Shown here: positions 48,031 to 56,322 of the stretch, one piece after another | Numbering within the stretch: the first letter of the stretch is position 1 | Layout of the letters: each line of letters begins with the position of its first letter | NCBI RefSeq assembly: GCF_018614055.1 | Contig: NZ_JAGGPB010000020.1 | Location: forward strand, 62,001 to 126,000 | Length of the DNA: 64,000 bases | DNA from: Streptomyces sp. ISL-98 | GTDB lineage: Bacteria; Actinomycetota; Actinomycetes; Streptomycetales; Streptomycetaceae | Direction of reading: 5' to 3' | Made by a program: the position numbers and the translations under genes | The notes under the pieces: generated by a model | Seen by the model: the letters and a program-made list of their open reading frames with translations, nothing else | The model's database searches: none | Told to the model about the DNA's origin: nothing

Positions 48031-48129
48031 GCGGGGCGCGGTGCGGGTGCGGGATGCGGGCGGGATGCGCCGCAGGCTTGCGCCGCGCACCGCTTGCGCC
48101 GCACCGCACCGCCGCGCACCGCGCCCTAT

Positions 48130-48489
48130 TTAGCGGACTCTGCCACCTCTCGCAGCCCCCACAACCGCCCCCAGCAGCCCTGGAAACCGCGCCTCCAGAT
48201 CCGCCCACCGCAGCGTGTTCATCTTCGCCGTCCCCCGGTACCGCTGGCGTATCACGCCCGCCACCCGCAGCACCCTGAAGTGATGCGTCGACGTCGACTT
48301 GCTCACCCCCAGCTCCGCCGCTGCCGCTGAGCAACTGACCAGGCCCCCCTCGTCGAGCGCCGCGAGCACGCAGACGACCTGCAGCCGTGCCGGATCGGCC
48401 AGAGCCTGAAGCACGCTCTCCAGCCGTATCTCCTCCCGCGCCGGGTGCGCCAGCTCGCGGCCGGCGCCCCCAACTCCCGTGTTCTGCAC
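48130..48489 (-). CDS. ArsR-family transcriptional regulator
   Basis: The 119-residue winged-helix protein has VLQALADPARLQVVCVLAALDEGG, a recognition helix LGVSKSTSTHHFRVLRVAGVI and a wing YRGTAKMNTLRW. It lacks the usual metal motif ELCVCD, so metal sensing is not supported. The GTG at 48489 has a strong GGAAGAGGGGG before it; a longer start at 48537 lacks one. It diverges from the SMR genes, and the shared spacer holds the palindromic sites, so it probably regulates them. Confidence 0.85.
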   Translation of the reverse strand: MQNTGVGGAGRELAHPAREEIRLESVLQALADPARLQVVCVLAALDEGGLVSCSAAAAELGVSKSTSTHHFRVLRVAGVIRQRYRGTAKMNTLRWADLEARFPGLLGAVVGAARGGRVR

Positions 48490-48550
48490 GGCGGTTCCCC
48501 CTCTTCCTGACGTCTTCACTTTTCCGGGTTGACGCACTCTCCTTCACGAG

Positions 48551-48588
48551 GCAATATTGCGTGCACAAGCAACGCTTGCGCAAGCAAT
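48551..48588. promoter_or_regulatory. Cluster of TTGC/GCAA half-sites upstream of the first SMR gene
   Basis: The spacer between the ArsR and SMR genes contains gcaatattgc (48551-48560), ttgcgtgcacaagcaa (48558-48573) and the palindrome CTTGCGCAAG (48575-48584). The last matches the core upstream of the second MarR gene (59491-59500). It is a likely operator for the ArsR or MarR proteins. Confidence 0.65.
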
Positions 48589-48607
48589 GAATATGGAGGA
48601 TCTCGAC

Positions 48608-48988
48608 ATGGCCTGGATCTACTTGCTCATCGCCTCGGTTTTCGAGGTGATCTTCGCTCTCGGCACCAACGCCACCGAAGGCTTCACCAAGCTCGGACCG
48701 TCCCTGCTCACCGCCGTCGCAGCCGGCTTCGGCATCTTCTTCCTCAGCCTCGCGCTGAAGACGCTGGACGTCGGCGTCGGCTACGCGATCTGGACCGGCA
48801 TCGGCTCCGTCGGCACCGTCCTCCTCGGCACGGTGATCTTCGACGAGTCGCTGAACCTCGGCAAGGTCGTCTGCTTCGTCGCCATCCTCGGCGGAATCAT
48901 CGGCCTCAAGCTGGTCGACCGCAGCTCCGCCGAAGCCGAAGCGACAATCCCCGCAGCGACGGCGACGGTCCCCGAGCCGGTCCGCTGA
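48608..48988 (+). CDS. SMR-family (small multidrug resistance/Gdx) efflux protein 1
   Basis: The 126-residue protein has the four-helix SMR fold. The key Glu is in LLIASVFEVIFALG (residue about 14), and IWTGIGSVGTVLLG is the family signature. The longer C-terminal tail (SSAEAEATIPAATATVPEPVR) is unusual. Its sequence is very close to the second SMR gene, and paired SMRs often form heterodimers that export small cations. GGAGG lies at 48595. It leads the rightward gene block. Confidence 0.93.
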   Translation: MAWIYLLIASVFEVIFALGTNATEGFTKLGPSLLTAVAAGFGIFFLSLALKTLDVGVGYAIWTGIGSVGTVLLGTVIFDESLNLGKVVCFVAILGGIIGLKLVDRSSAEAEATIPAATATVPEPVR

Positions 48989-49022
48989 CGCGGCCCGCCA
49001 CGACGACCGACGGGTGACCGAC

Positions 49023-49706
49023 ATGCCTCTGAAGATCGAGATCTGGTCCGACTACGTCTGCCCGTTCTGCCTTCTCGCCAAGAAGGTCCTGGATCAGGCG
49101 ACCGAGGACAAGGACGTGGAGATCACCTGGCATCCGTACGAGCTGCGGCCGGAACCGACGCCGACCCTGCTGGTCGAGGGCGACTACCTCCAGACCATCT
49201 GGAAAAGCGTGGTCTACCCGATGGCGGCCCGCATGGAATCGCCGATCGTCCTGCCGGACGTGTCACCGCAGCCGTACAGCCGGCTTGCCTTCGAGGGCTA
49301 CCAGTTCGCGCTGGAGCACGGCAAGGGAACCGAGTACAACGAACGACTCCTGACGGCCTTCTTCATAGAGGAGCGCGACATCGGCGATGTCGAGGTCCTC
49401 ACCGAACTGGCCGCCGGACTGGGCCTGGACGCAGGGCAGTACCGCACCGCCCTGCAGACCGGCCGCTACTACGAGACACACCAGCGGATCCAGCGCCACG
49501 CACACGAGGACCTCGGGATCAAGACCGTGCCCACCATCTTCATCGGGGAGGGCCGCACCAAGGTCGAGGGCATGCCCCAACGCTCCTTCCTCACCAAGGT
49601 CGTCGACGAGGTACTCGCGGCAGAACAGCTCGCAGCAGAACACCCTGCGACAGAACAACAGCCTGCGGCAGAACACCCCGCAGCAGTACCGCTCCCCGTG
49701 GCCTGA
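49023..49706 (+). CDS. DsbA-family (FrnE-like) thiol oxidoreductase 1
   Basis: The 227-residue protein has a thioredoxin fold with active site CPFC near residue 13 (IWSDYVCPFCLLA), a helical insertion with FEGYQFALEHGKG and the cis-Pro loop KTVPTIFIGEG. This is the FrnE/2-hydroxychromene-2-carboxylate isomerase-like branch of cytoplasmic DsbA proteins. The last 35 residues are a repetitive Ala/Glu/Gln/Pro tail (QLAAEHPATEQQPAAEHPA). It has no signal peptide. It sits between two SMR genes. Its paralogue lies at 56881. Its role may be redox protection or a biosynthetic step. Confidence 0.85.
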   Translation: MPLKIEIWSDYVCPFCLLAKKVLDQATEDKDVEITWHPYELRPEPTPTLLVEGDYLQTIWKSVVYPMAARMESPIVLPDVSPQPYSRLAFEGYQFALEHGKGTEYNERLLTAFFIEERDIGDVEVLTELAAGLGLDAGQYRTALQTGRYYETHQRIQRHAHEDLGIKTVPTIFIGEGRTKVEGMPQRSFLTKVVDEVLAAEQLAAEHPATEQQPAAEHPAAVPLPVA

Positions 49707-49762
49707 AGGCCCGCCGCGCCGCACCCCCCCCAAGAACCCACATCACCAAGGAGAACCACGTC

Positions 49763-50083
49763 ATGGCCTGGATCTGGCTGCTCATCGCCTCCGTCTTCGA
49801 GGTCGCCTTCGCCCTCGGCACCAACGCCACCAAGGGCTTCACCCGCCTGTGGCCCTCGGTCTTCACCCTGCTGGCCGCCGCCGGCGGCATCTTCACCCTG
49901 AGCCTTTCGCTCAGGACGCTGGACGTCGGCGTCGGCTACGCGATCTGGACCGGCATCGGCTCCGTCGGCACCGTCCTCCTCGGCTCGGTGATCTTCAAGG
50001 AGAAGATCACCAAGGAGAAGGTCCTGTGCTTCGCGTCGATCGTCGGCGGAATCATCGGCCTCAAGCTGGCCTCGGGCATCTGA
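49763..50083 (+). CDS. SMR-family efflux protein 2
   Basis: The 106-residue, four-helix SMR protein carries the essential Glu in LLIASVFEVAFALG and the IWTGIGSVGTVLLG signature. It shares long identical runs with the 48608 gene, so the two arose by duplication and probably work as a heterodimer. AAGGAG is seven to ten bases before the ATG. A perfect hairpin overlaps its stop codon. Confidence 0.93.
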   Translation: MAWIWLLIASVFEVAFALGTNATKGFTRLWPSVFTLLAAAGGIFTLSLSLRTLDVGVGYAIWTGIGSVGTVLLGSVIFKEKITKEKVLCFASIVGGIIGLKLASGI

Positions 50084-50102
50084 CCGGCCGGCTCCGGCCG
50101 GT
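50083..50102 (+). terminator. Hairpin at the end of the second SMR gene
   Basis: Perfect inverted repeat accggccgg/ccggccggt with loop ct. It may partly separate the efflux genes from the biosynthetic genes that follow. Confidence 0.5.
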
Positions 50103-50315
50103 GCTCCGGCTGGTGCTCCTCCCCGAGCAGAGCCTCCCGGCCGGGAGTGTCACCGCGCGCCCCCACCGCGCCTCCACCGCGCTCCCGCCACTCCGGCGCC
50201 CCGTGCCCGCACCGCGGCGCCGAAACCCAAGACGGAACCCCGGCCGCCAGTACCGATCCCCCGCCCGGCGGCCGGGGTTCCCACCCCCCTCTGCGAAAGC
50301 GATTGCGAGGAGACC

Positions 50316-51839
50316 ATGCCTTCCCACGGATTCCTGGACCACCTCACCGACCAGGCGGCACTGCGACCGCACGGGACCGCCCTCGTCTTCCGCGAGGAGC
50401 GTGTCAGCTACCGGGACCTTCTGAGTACGGCAGAGAACCTGCGTAAGCAGCTCGCGGACCTCGGCCTCCCGGCCGGGCGGCCGCTCGCCGTCTCCGCCAA
50501 GAAGTCACCCGGCGCGATCGCCCTGGTCATCGCCCTTCTGATGGAGCAGCGGCAGATCCTGCTGCCCTCGCCGGAGCTCGGCGAGGACGTCCTGCAGACC
50601 CTTGGGCGGCAGGCCTCCTGCTCCCACATCCTGACGGTTTCGTACGACGCCGACGGCGGCGACCGTGCCACGGTGGAGGCACGGGAGGTGACAGGGCCCC
50701 CGGGCGCCGAAGGGTTCGTACTGCCGCCGACCGCCCAGGCATCGCTGTTCCTCACCACCTCGGGCTCGACCGGCACCCCGAAGATCGTCCCGCTGCTCGG
50801 TACGGCCGTGGACAACTTCCTCGACTGGGGCGCCGAACAGTTCGCCGTGGCGGCGGGCAGCGCGGTCCTCAGTTACGCCCCCCTGAACTTCGACCTGTCG
50901 CTGCTGGACATCTGGTCCACCCTCGCGGCCGGCGGCAAGGTCGTCCTCGTCGACCAGGACCGGGCCACCGATCCGGCGTATCTGCTCGGCCTCTTCGAGC
51001 AGGAGGGGCCCGAACTCGTCCAGGCCGTGCCGATGTTCTTCCGCCTGCTGGCGGAGGCGGCCGAGGCTGCACAGGTTGGCGGTCTGGTCTTCAAGCAGGC
51101 GCGGCATGTCGTCTTCACCGGCGACGCGATGCCGTACGCCCTGCTCACCCGGCTCGCGTCGCTCTTCCCCGCCGCCCGCTTCCACAACCTCTTCGGCTGC
51201 ACGGAGACCAACGACAGTCTGATCCACACGGTCGACGTCGAACGGCTCTCCCCGGACGAGAAGATCCCGATCGGCCGCCCGCTCCCCGGTGTCGACGCCC
51301 TGCTGCTCGACGAGGACGGACGGATCATCCCCGGCGAGGGCACCGGCGAACTGCTGGTCGCCACGCCGTTCCAGACTTCCGGGTACCTCGAAACCGCCCG
51401 CAACGAGGGCGTGTTCGTGCCGCACCCGGACGGCGCCCACCTCGGTGCCTATTACCGCACCGGCGACATGGTCACCCGCCGCCGGGACGGTACGTACGTC
51501 CTGGAGGGCCGTAACGACTTCCACGTGAAGGTCCGCGGTGTGCGGACCAACATGCAGGAGGTCGAGCAGGTCATCCTCCAGCACCCGGACGTCCGGGAGG
51601 CGGCCGTGGTCGCCCTCCCCGACGAGCTGGCCGGCGTGAAACTGCACGCCCTGGTGCAGCGCCGGGAGGGCTCCAAGCTCGGCGGCCTGTCGCTGCGCAC
51701 CCACTGTGCCGCGGCGCTCCCGCGCCCGGCCATCCCCGGATCGATCGTCGTCGGCGACGTACCGCTGCCGCGCACGCCGACCGGGAAGCCCGACCGCAAC
51801 CTCATCAAGAAGAACCAGATCGAGAGGAACGCAGCATGA
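50316..51839 (+). CDS. Adenylating enzyme (amino-acid:carrier-protein ligase, prolyl-type candidate)
   Basis: The 507-residue ANL-superfamily enzyme is stand-alone. The core motifs are TTSGSTGTPK (147-156), FGCTET (293-298), YRTGDM (380-385), GRNDFHVKVRGVRTNMQEVE (398-417) and PRTPTGKPDR with Lys491. The segment NFDLSLLDIWSTLAAGGKVVLV and QAVPMFFRLL resembles prolyl-AMP ligases such as PltF, RedM and CloN4, as I recall them. It overlaps the carrier gene by 4 bp, so it most likely loads that carrier. Substrate is inferred, not proven; proline or another small amino acid is the first guess. Confidence 0.85.
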   Translation: MPSHGFLDHLTDQAALRPHGTALVFREERVSYRDLLSTAENLRKQLADLGLPAGRPLAVSAKKSPGAIALVIALLMEQRQILLPSPELGEDVLQTLGRQASCSHILTVSYDADGGDRATVEAREVTGPPGAEGFVLPPTAQASLFLTTSGSTGTPKIVPLLGTAVDNFLDWGAEQFAVAAGSAVLSYAPLNFDLSLLDIWSTLAAGGKVVLVDQDRATDPAYLLGLFEQEGPELVQAVPMFFRLLAEAAEAAQVGGLVFKQARHVVFTGDAMPYALLTRLASLFPAARFHNLFGCTETNDSLIHTVDVERLSPDEKIPIGRPLPGVDALLLDEDGRIIPGEGTGELLVATPFQTSGYLETARNEGVFVPHPDGAHLGAYYRTGDMVTRRRDGTYVLEGRNDFHVKVRGVRTNMQEVEQVILQHPDVREAAVVALPDELAGVKLHALVQRREGSKLGGLSLRTHCAAALPRPAIPGSIVVGDVPLPRTPTGKPDRNLIKKNQIERNAA

Positions 51840-52114
51840 GCAGCAGAAGCACCAGCACCACGACTGACCAGATCACCGAGTTCGTCACCAGCCAGTTCCT
51901 GCCGGACGTCGACGCCTCCGAACTGGCCGCGGACTACGACCTGGTGGACAACGGCGTGATCGACAGCCTGGGCCTGATACGGGTCATCTCCTGGGTCTCG
52001 GAGACCTTCGAGCTTCCCCTGGACGACATCCCGATCGCCGCCGAGAACTTCCGCTCCGTCGAGGCCATCGACCGCTTCGTCACCGAGGCGAAGGCCCCCG
52101 TCGCGGCTCTCTGA
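51836..52114 (+). CDS. Acyl/peptidyl carrier protein
   Basis: The 92-residue carrier has its phosphopantetheine Ser44 in GVIDSLGLIRV. The sequence pattern (DYDLVDNGVIDSLG ... ETFELPLDDIPIAAENFRSVEAIDRFV) resembles the prolyl-carrier group (PltL, CloN5) and DltC. It overlaps the adenylating gene and is followed by the cupin gene after 65 bp. It needs a phosphopantetheinyl transferase, which is encoded in the same block. Confidence 0.92.
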   Translation: MSSRSTSTTTDQITEFVTSQFLPDVDASELAADYDLVDNGVIDSLGLIRVISWVSETFELPLDDIPIAAENFRSVEAIDRFVTEAKAPVAAL

Positions 52115-52179
52115 GCCGTCACGCACCCCTCTTTTTCCGAATCACCCATCGACAGAGATCCGTTGAGGAGAGAACAGAA

Positions 52180-52554
52180 ATGATCATTCGCGGTCTGACA
52201 GACGTCAAGCACGTGGAGTGGGGCAACGGCCTGAGCCGGCGCTTCCTGACCGAGGCCGACGGCATGGGGTACTCCCTCACGGACACCGTCGTCTTCAAGG
52301 GCACCGTCTCCAAGCTCCAGTACCAGCAGCACCTGGAGGCCTGTTACTGCATCTCCGGCAGCGGTGCGGTGGAGACGGTCGCGGGCGAGCGCATCGAGAT
52401 ATCGGAGGGAATGATGTACGCCCTCGACGAGCACGACGCGCATCTGCTGATCGCCTCGGAGAACGAGGACTTCCGCCTCGTGTGCGCCTTCGCCCCCGCC
52501 CTGCGCGGCGACGAGGTCCACTCGCTCAGCGCGGACGGCTACTCACGCTACTGA
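52180..52554 (+). CDS. Ectoine-synthase-like cupin (orphan EctC homologue)
   Basis: The 124-residue cupin is co-linear with EctC from end to end: MIIRGLTDVKHVEW, then YQQHLEACYCISGSGAVETVAG and MMYALDEHDAHLL. The three metal ligands known for ectoine synthase align with Glu53, Tyr80 and His88. No ectA or ectB is nearby, so it is probably not for ectoine itself. EctC closes a ring by condensing an amide with an amine, so a cyclic amidine or pyrroline product is a reasonable guess. GAGGAG is well placed before the ATG. Confidence 0.88.
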   Translation: MIIRGLTDVKHVEWGNGLSRRFLTEADGMGYSLTDTVVFKGTVSKLQYQQHLEACYCISGSGAVETVAGERIEISEGMMYALDEHDAHLLIASENEDFRLVCAFAPALRGDEVHSLSADGYSRY

Positions 52555-52610
52555 GCCGGTTCTTGTCCACACCGTTTCACCTCTTCTCCCTTCCCTCTTC
52601 CCCCGAAACT

Positions 52611-52644
52611 GCGCCGGCCCGCTCGACGGCGGGCGGGCCGGCGC
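52611..52644 (+). terminator. Strong hairpin between the cupin and dehydrogenase genes
   Basis: A 12-base stem pairs gcgccggcccgc (52611-52622) with gcgggccggcgc (52633-52644). It may terminate or attenuate transcription between the two genes. Confidence 0.6.
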
Positions 52645-52689
52645 TCCCCCCTTTGAACCTCTTCGACCCCTCATCCCCTAAGGACCGAA

Positions 52690-53829
52690 ATGATCACGTG
52701 GACGGCCGAGCAGCAGGAGTTCCGGGACCTGATGGCCCCCCTGGCGGACGAGCTGAACGAGGGGCACATCGAGTGGGACGAGAAGGAGGAGTTCCCGTAC
52801 GACAAGTGGAAGACAATCCAGCGCTCCGGCCTGCTGGCCGTGCCCTTCCGTGAGGAATGGGGCGGCCGCGGCGAGTCGCTGCCGACCACGATGTACGCAC
52901 TGGAGGGGCTCGGCTACCACTCGCGTGACGCCGGGCTCAACTTCTCCGCCTCCACCCAGATCGTCTCCACCGGCATCCCGCTCCAGCGCTTCGGCTCCAA
53001 GGCGCTCAAGGACCGCTATCTGCCACGGATCCTGGACGGCAGCCTGATCGGCGCACATGCGATCACCGAGCCGGACCACGGTTCGGATGCGACGAACATC
53101 CGGTCGGTCGCGGTCAAGGACGGCGACGACTACGTCATCAACGGCTCCAAGATGTTCATTTCCAACGCCACGATCGCCGATGTCTTTCTGCTGTACGTAC
53201 GCACCGGCGAGCCCGGCAGCCCGCTGGGCATCAGCGTCTTCCTCGTGGACCGCGACACCCCCGGCCTGAGCGTCGGGCCGAACATCAAGAAGATGGGCCT
53301 GCACAGCTCGCCGCTCGCCGAGGTGTTCTTCGACAACCTGCGGGTGCCTGCCTCGAACATGCTCGGCTCCGAAGGCGCCGGATTCCTCATCCTGGACTAC
53401 GTGATGAAGCGGGAGATCCTCTTCTCCTTCTCCATCAACCTCGGCGAGATGCAGCACCGGCTGGAGCGCGTCGTCGCGTACGCCAGGAGCCGCGAGCAGT
53501 TCGGTCGGCCCATCGGCAAGTTCCAGGGCGTGTCGCACAAGATCGCCGACATGAAGATCGCGGTCGAGACCGCCCGCAAGTGGCTCTACGACACGGCCGA
53601 AAAGGTCGTCGCCAACAAGGACAGCACGATCGATGTCGCCGCCACCAAGATCACGGTGAGCGAGGCGAACAAGGCCACGGCCCTCACCGCCCTCCAGATA
53701 TTCGGCGGCTACGGCTACCTCACCGAGCACGGCATCGAGAAGGACGTGCGCAACGCGCTCGCCGGAACCATCTACTCCGGTACGTCCGAGATCCAGCGCA
53801 ACCGCATCGCGTCAATGCTCGGCCTCTGA
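52690..53829 (+). CDS. Acyl-CoA dehydrogenase family flavoprotein (aminoacyl-carrier dehydrogenase candidate)
   Basis: The 379-residue FAD enzyme has the family's signatures: AHAITEPDHGSDATNIRS and the C-terminal LQIFGGYGYLTEHGIEKD with YSGTSEIQRNRIA. The canonical catalytic Glu position (Y-E-G-T in medium-chain enzymes) is Ser here. Instead Glu242 in MKREILFSF aligns with the isovaleryl-CoA dehydrogenase position, the one used by prolyl-carrier dehydrogenases such as CloN3 and PltE as I recall. With the ligase and carrier upstream, it would oxidise a carrier-bound prolyl or similar group. Substrate is inferred. Confidence 0.88.
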   Translation: MITWTAEQQEFRDLMAPLADELNEGHIEWDEKEEFPYDKWKTIQRSGLLAVPFREEWGGRGESLPTTMYALEGLGYHSRDAGLNFSASTQIVSTGIPLQRFGSKALKDRYLPRILDGSLIGAHAITEPDHGSDATNIRSVAVKDGDDYVINGSKMFISNATIADVFLLYVRTGEPGSPLGISVFLVDRDTPGLSVGPNIKKMGLHSSPLAEVFFDNLRVPASNMLGSEGAGFLILDYVMKREILFSFSINLGEMQHRLERVVAYARSREQFGRPIGKFQGVSHKIADMKIAVETARKWLYDTAEKVVANKDSTIDVAATKITVSEANKATALTALQIFGGYGYLTEHGIEKDVRNALAGTIYSGTSEIQRNRIASMLGL

Positions 53830-53903
53830 TCCTCGGGGCCCTTGCACGACGCACCACCGCATTGCTTCCCGCACCCGTACGAGAGTCCCCGGAGGGACGT
53901 GCC

Positions 53904-54599
53904 ATGACCATCGTCACCGAGCAGAGCCCCGACACCTTCGAGTACCTGCTGCGGCCCACCTACTTCCTCGACCACGACACCCCGGAGATCCAGGAGTTCG
54001 TGGACCGCTGGGTCACCGACCGCGACGCCCCGGCCGCCAAGAAGGCCGTGGAGCTGTACTACGCGGTCCGCGACAACGTCTTCTACGAGGTGTACGACGC
54101 CGACCTGTCCCGCGAGGGACTGCGGGCCAGCTCCATAGCCATCGGCGGGCAGGGCTTCTGTCTGCACAAGTCGATCCTGTACGCCGCCGCCGTCCGCGCG
54201 GTGGGGATACCCAGCCGCCTCGTCTACGGCGACGTACGCAACCACCTGGCCTCCGACCGCCTCAAGCAGCACATCGGCGGAGACGTCTTCTTCCACGGCC
54301 TGACCTCGGTCTTCCTCGACGGCCGCTGGATGAAGGCCACCCCGGTCTTCAACAAGCTGCTGTGCCGGCTGTACGGGATGACCCCGCTGGAGTTCGACGG
54401 CACCGGCGACAGCCTCTACCACCCGTTCGACGGGGACGAGGGCGACTCCTCGCAGGCCATGCAGTTCCTGCGCATGCACGGCGAGTTCGACGACCTGCCC
54501 TACGACTACGTCATGTCGAACATGCGGTCCAAGCACCCGAAGTTCGTGCACGGCGACGGCACGGTGGCGGGCGGCTCGCTGGCCGCCGAGGCGTCCTGA
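53904..54599 (+). CDS. Transglutaminase-like (papain-fold) protein
   Basis: The 231-residue protein has a transglutaminase core: the nucleophile Cys86 in GGQGFCLHKSILYAAAVRAVGIPSRLVYGDV and His131 in GGDVFFHGLTSVFLDGRWMKATPVFN. The third residue, normally Asp, is not evident (KATP). Such domains hydrolyse or form amide bonds; in andrimid biosynthesis AdmF condenses carrier-bound groups. Here it could release or couple the carrier-bound product. GGAGGGA precedes the ATG. It is 74 bp after the dehydrogenase gene. Confidence 0.8.
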   Translation: MTIVTEQSPDTFEYLLRPTYFLDHDTPEIQEFVDRWVTDRDAPAAKKAVELYYAVRDNVFYEVYDADLSREGLRASSIAIGGQGFCLHKSILYAAAVRAVGIPSRLVYGDVRNHLASDRLKQHIGGDVFFHGLTSVFLDGRWMKATPVFNKLLCRLYGMTPLEFDGTGDSLYHPFDGDEGDSSQAMQFLRMHGEFDDLPYDYVMSNMRSKHPKFVHGDGTVAGGSLAAEAS

Positions 54600-54624
54600 G
54601 CCCCTACTTCCTCCTGGAGAACCG

Positions 54625-55434
54625 ATGAGCAACGTCACCACCCCCACCGACGGCTGGCGGGCCCGCGCTCGGGTCGGCGTCGTCGTCCCGCACGCGGACG
54701 TCGGCCCCGAGTCCGAGCTCCAGGCGATGGCTCCCGAGGACGTCTTCATCCACGGCTCGCGCCTGCACTTCGGGGCGATGCGCCCCGGCGGCGAGATGGA
54801 CCCGAAGATCCCGCACTCGCCCGTGTACGCGTTCATCGAGCCGCCGCACGTGGACGTCGCCACCGAACTGCTGGCCGCCTCGCCCATCGACTCGATCGCC
54901 ATGGGCTTCACGAGCTCGTCGTACGTCGTCGGGGTGGCCGGTGAGAAGGCGCTGTACGAGCGGCTGGCCGAGCGCACCCGCGGCATCCCGATCACCGGCA
55001 CCACCACGGCGGCCGTCACCGCGATGCGGGCACTGGGCGCGGAGCGCCTGGCGCTGGTCAACCCGCCGTGGTTCGACGACGAGCTGTCCGGGCTCGGCGC
55101 CACGTACTTCACCGACCAGGGGCTGCACGTCGTGCACCACGGGCCGTGCGGACTGCCGAGCAACCAGAAGGAGATCACCCCCGAGGCGCTCTCCGCCTGG
55201 ATACGCACCGAGGTGGCGTCGTACAAGCCGGACGCCGTACTCGTCGCGGGCAACGGGATCCGCGCGGTCGGTGTCATCAAGGGCCTGGAGGAGGAGCTCG
55301 GCTTCTCCGTCCTGACGGCCAACCAGGTGCTCTTCTGGCACGCGCTCCACCTCGCCGGCGCCGCGGACGCGGCCAGAGAAATCACCTCGTACGGGCGACT
55401 CTTCGGGAGCACTGATGGCCCTCTTGCCGGCTGA
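54625..55434 (+). CDS. Maleate isomerase/Asp-Glu racemase-like protein lacking the usual catalytic cysteines
   Basis: The 269-residue protein has the fold of maleate cis-trans isomerases and arylmalonate decarboxylases: ARVGVVVPHADVGPESE at the start, SPIDSIAMGFTSSSYVVGVAGE and DAVLVAGNGIRAVGVIKGLEEELG near the end. The two active-site cysteines expected in the TSGS and SCTN-like segments are replaced (GFTSSS; AGNGIR). The only Cys is in HHGPCGLPSNQKE. It may have a different chemistry or be non-catalytic. CTGGAGAA precedes the ATG. The next small gene begins inside its last 20 bases. Confidence 0.8.
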   Translation: MSNVTTPTDGWRARARVGVVVPHADVGPESELQAMAPEDVFIHGSRLHFGAMRPGGEMDPKIPHSPVYAFIEPPHVDVATELLAASPIDSIAMGFTSSSYVVGVAGEKALYERLAERTRGIPITGTTTAAVTAMRALGAERLALVNPPWFDDELSGLGATYFTDQGLHVVHHGPCGLPSNQKEITPEALSAWIRTEVASYKPDAVLVAGNGIRAVGVIKGLEEELGFSVLTANQVLFWHALHLAGAADAAREITSYGRLFGSTDGPLAG

Positions 55435-55633
55435 CGGCTTCGTCGCGCAGTTCATGACCCAGGACGGCGACCGTTACACCGAGCCGCTGATCTGCTGGCG
55501 GGAGGACGACACGTGCGTCTACGGCATGGTGCTGCACAAAGGATCCCTGCGCAGGGCCGAGGCCCTGAACGGCTTCCTGAACTACCGCACGGCGGAAGAA
55601 CAGTCGGAGTGCCGCCTCCACGCCGTGGGCTGA
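55415..55633 (+). CDS. Small conserved-looking protein, unknown function
   Basis: The 72-residue protein begins at an ATG inside the preceding gene, overlapping it by 20 bp in another frame. It is soluble and has two central cysteines (LICWREDDTCVYG). It lacks a recognised motif. The tight coupling suggests it is made with the isomerase-like protein and may be an accessory subunit. I could not match a family. Confidence 0.55.
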   Translation: MALLPADGFVAQFMTQDGDRYTEPLICWREDDTCVYGMVLHKGSLRRAEALNGFLNYRTAEEQSECRLHAVG

Positions 55634-55671
55634 CAGCAGCCCGTACGGGGCGGTCGCTCTTTCTGCGAGGG

Positions 55672-56322
55672 GTGGTCTTCACCGAGGCGGCGGCGGACAT
55701 GTGGGAGCAGCCCCTCCCTGCCGCCGAGGAACAGCACTTGGCGGGCGCTGTACCGCGGCGGATAGGGGAGTTCCGGGCGGGCAGGCACAGTGCCCGGGCC
55801 GGGCTCGCCAGGATCGGGCTGCGGCCGGAGCTGCTTCTCCCCGCCCCTGGCGGCGGGGTCCGCTGGCCGGCAGGGGCCGTCGGATCCATTTCGCACAGTG
55901 GCCGTTATTGCGCCGCAGCGGTCGCCCCGGCGGCGCTGGCGGCCGGGATCGGTTTCGACGCCGCCCAGCGGACCACCGTGACGGAGGTGATGGCCCGGGC
56001 GGTCTGCCGACCGGAGGAACTGGACTGGTGCGAGCGGGATCCGTACCCGGCCGAGGAGCGGGCGACCCTCGTCTTCTCGGCCAAGGAAGCGCTCTACAAG
56101 GCACTCCACCCACTGACCGGAGTGCCGCTCGGTTTCCAGGACGTGACCGTCACCGTCCCGGCCGCCCGGCTGACCTCGGGCCGCTTCTTCGCCCTGGTCC
56201 TGGCCCCGGGGCCGTTGAACGGCCTCAGGGTGCGGGGCCGCTACGCCTTCACCGCCACGGAGGTCCTCACCTCCGTGGTCCTCACCCACCACCCCACGAC
56301 CGGCAAGGAGCCGACCCGATGA
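55672..56322 (+). CDS. 4'-phosphopantetheinyl transferase (EntD/Sfp type)
   Basis: The roughly 216-residue enzyme activates carrier proteins by attaching 4'-phosphopantetheine to a Ser. It has the EntD-type layout: RRIGEFRAGRHSARAGLARIG, SISHSGRYCAAAV, IGFDAAQ (the metal-binding Asp) and the VFSAKEALYKAL motif. It should modify Ser44 of the carrier encoded four kilobases upstream. The start is uncertain: a GTG at 55672, where homology begins, or an ATG at 55699. Neither has a clear site. The stop overlaps the deaminase start by 4 bp. Confidence 0.85.
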   Translation: MVFTEAAADMWEQPLPAAEEQHLAGAVPRRIGEFRAGRHSARAGLARIGLRPELLLPAPGGGVRWPAGAVGSISHSGRYCAAAVAPAALAAGIGFDAAQRTTVTEVMARAVCRPEELDWCERDPYPAEERATLVFSAKEALYKALHPLTGVPLGFQDVTVTVPAARLTSGRFFALVLAPGPLNGLRVRGRYAFTATEVLTSVVLTHHPTTGKEPTR

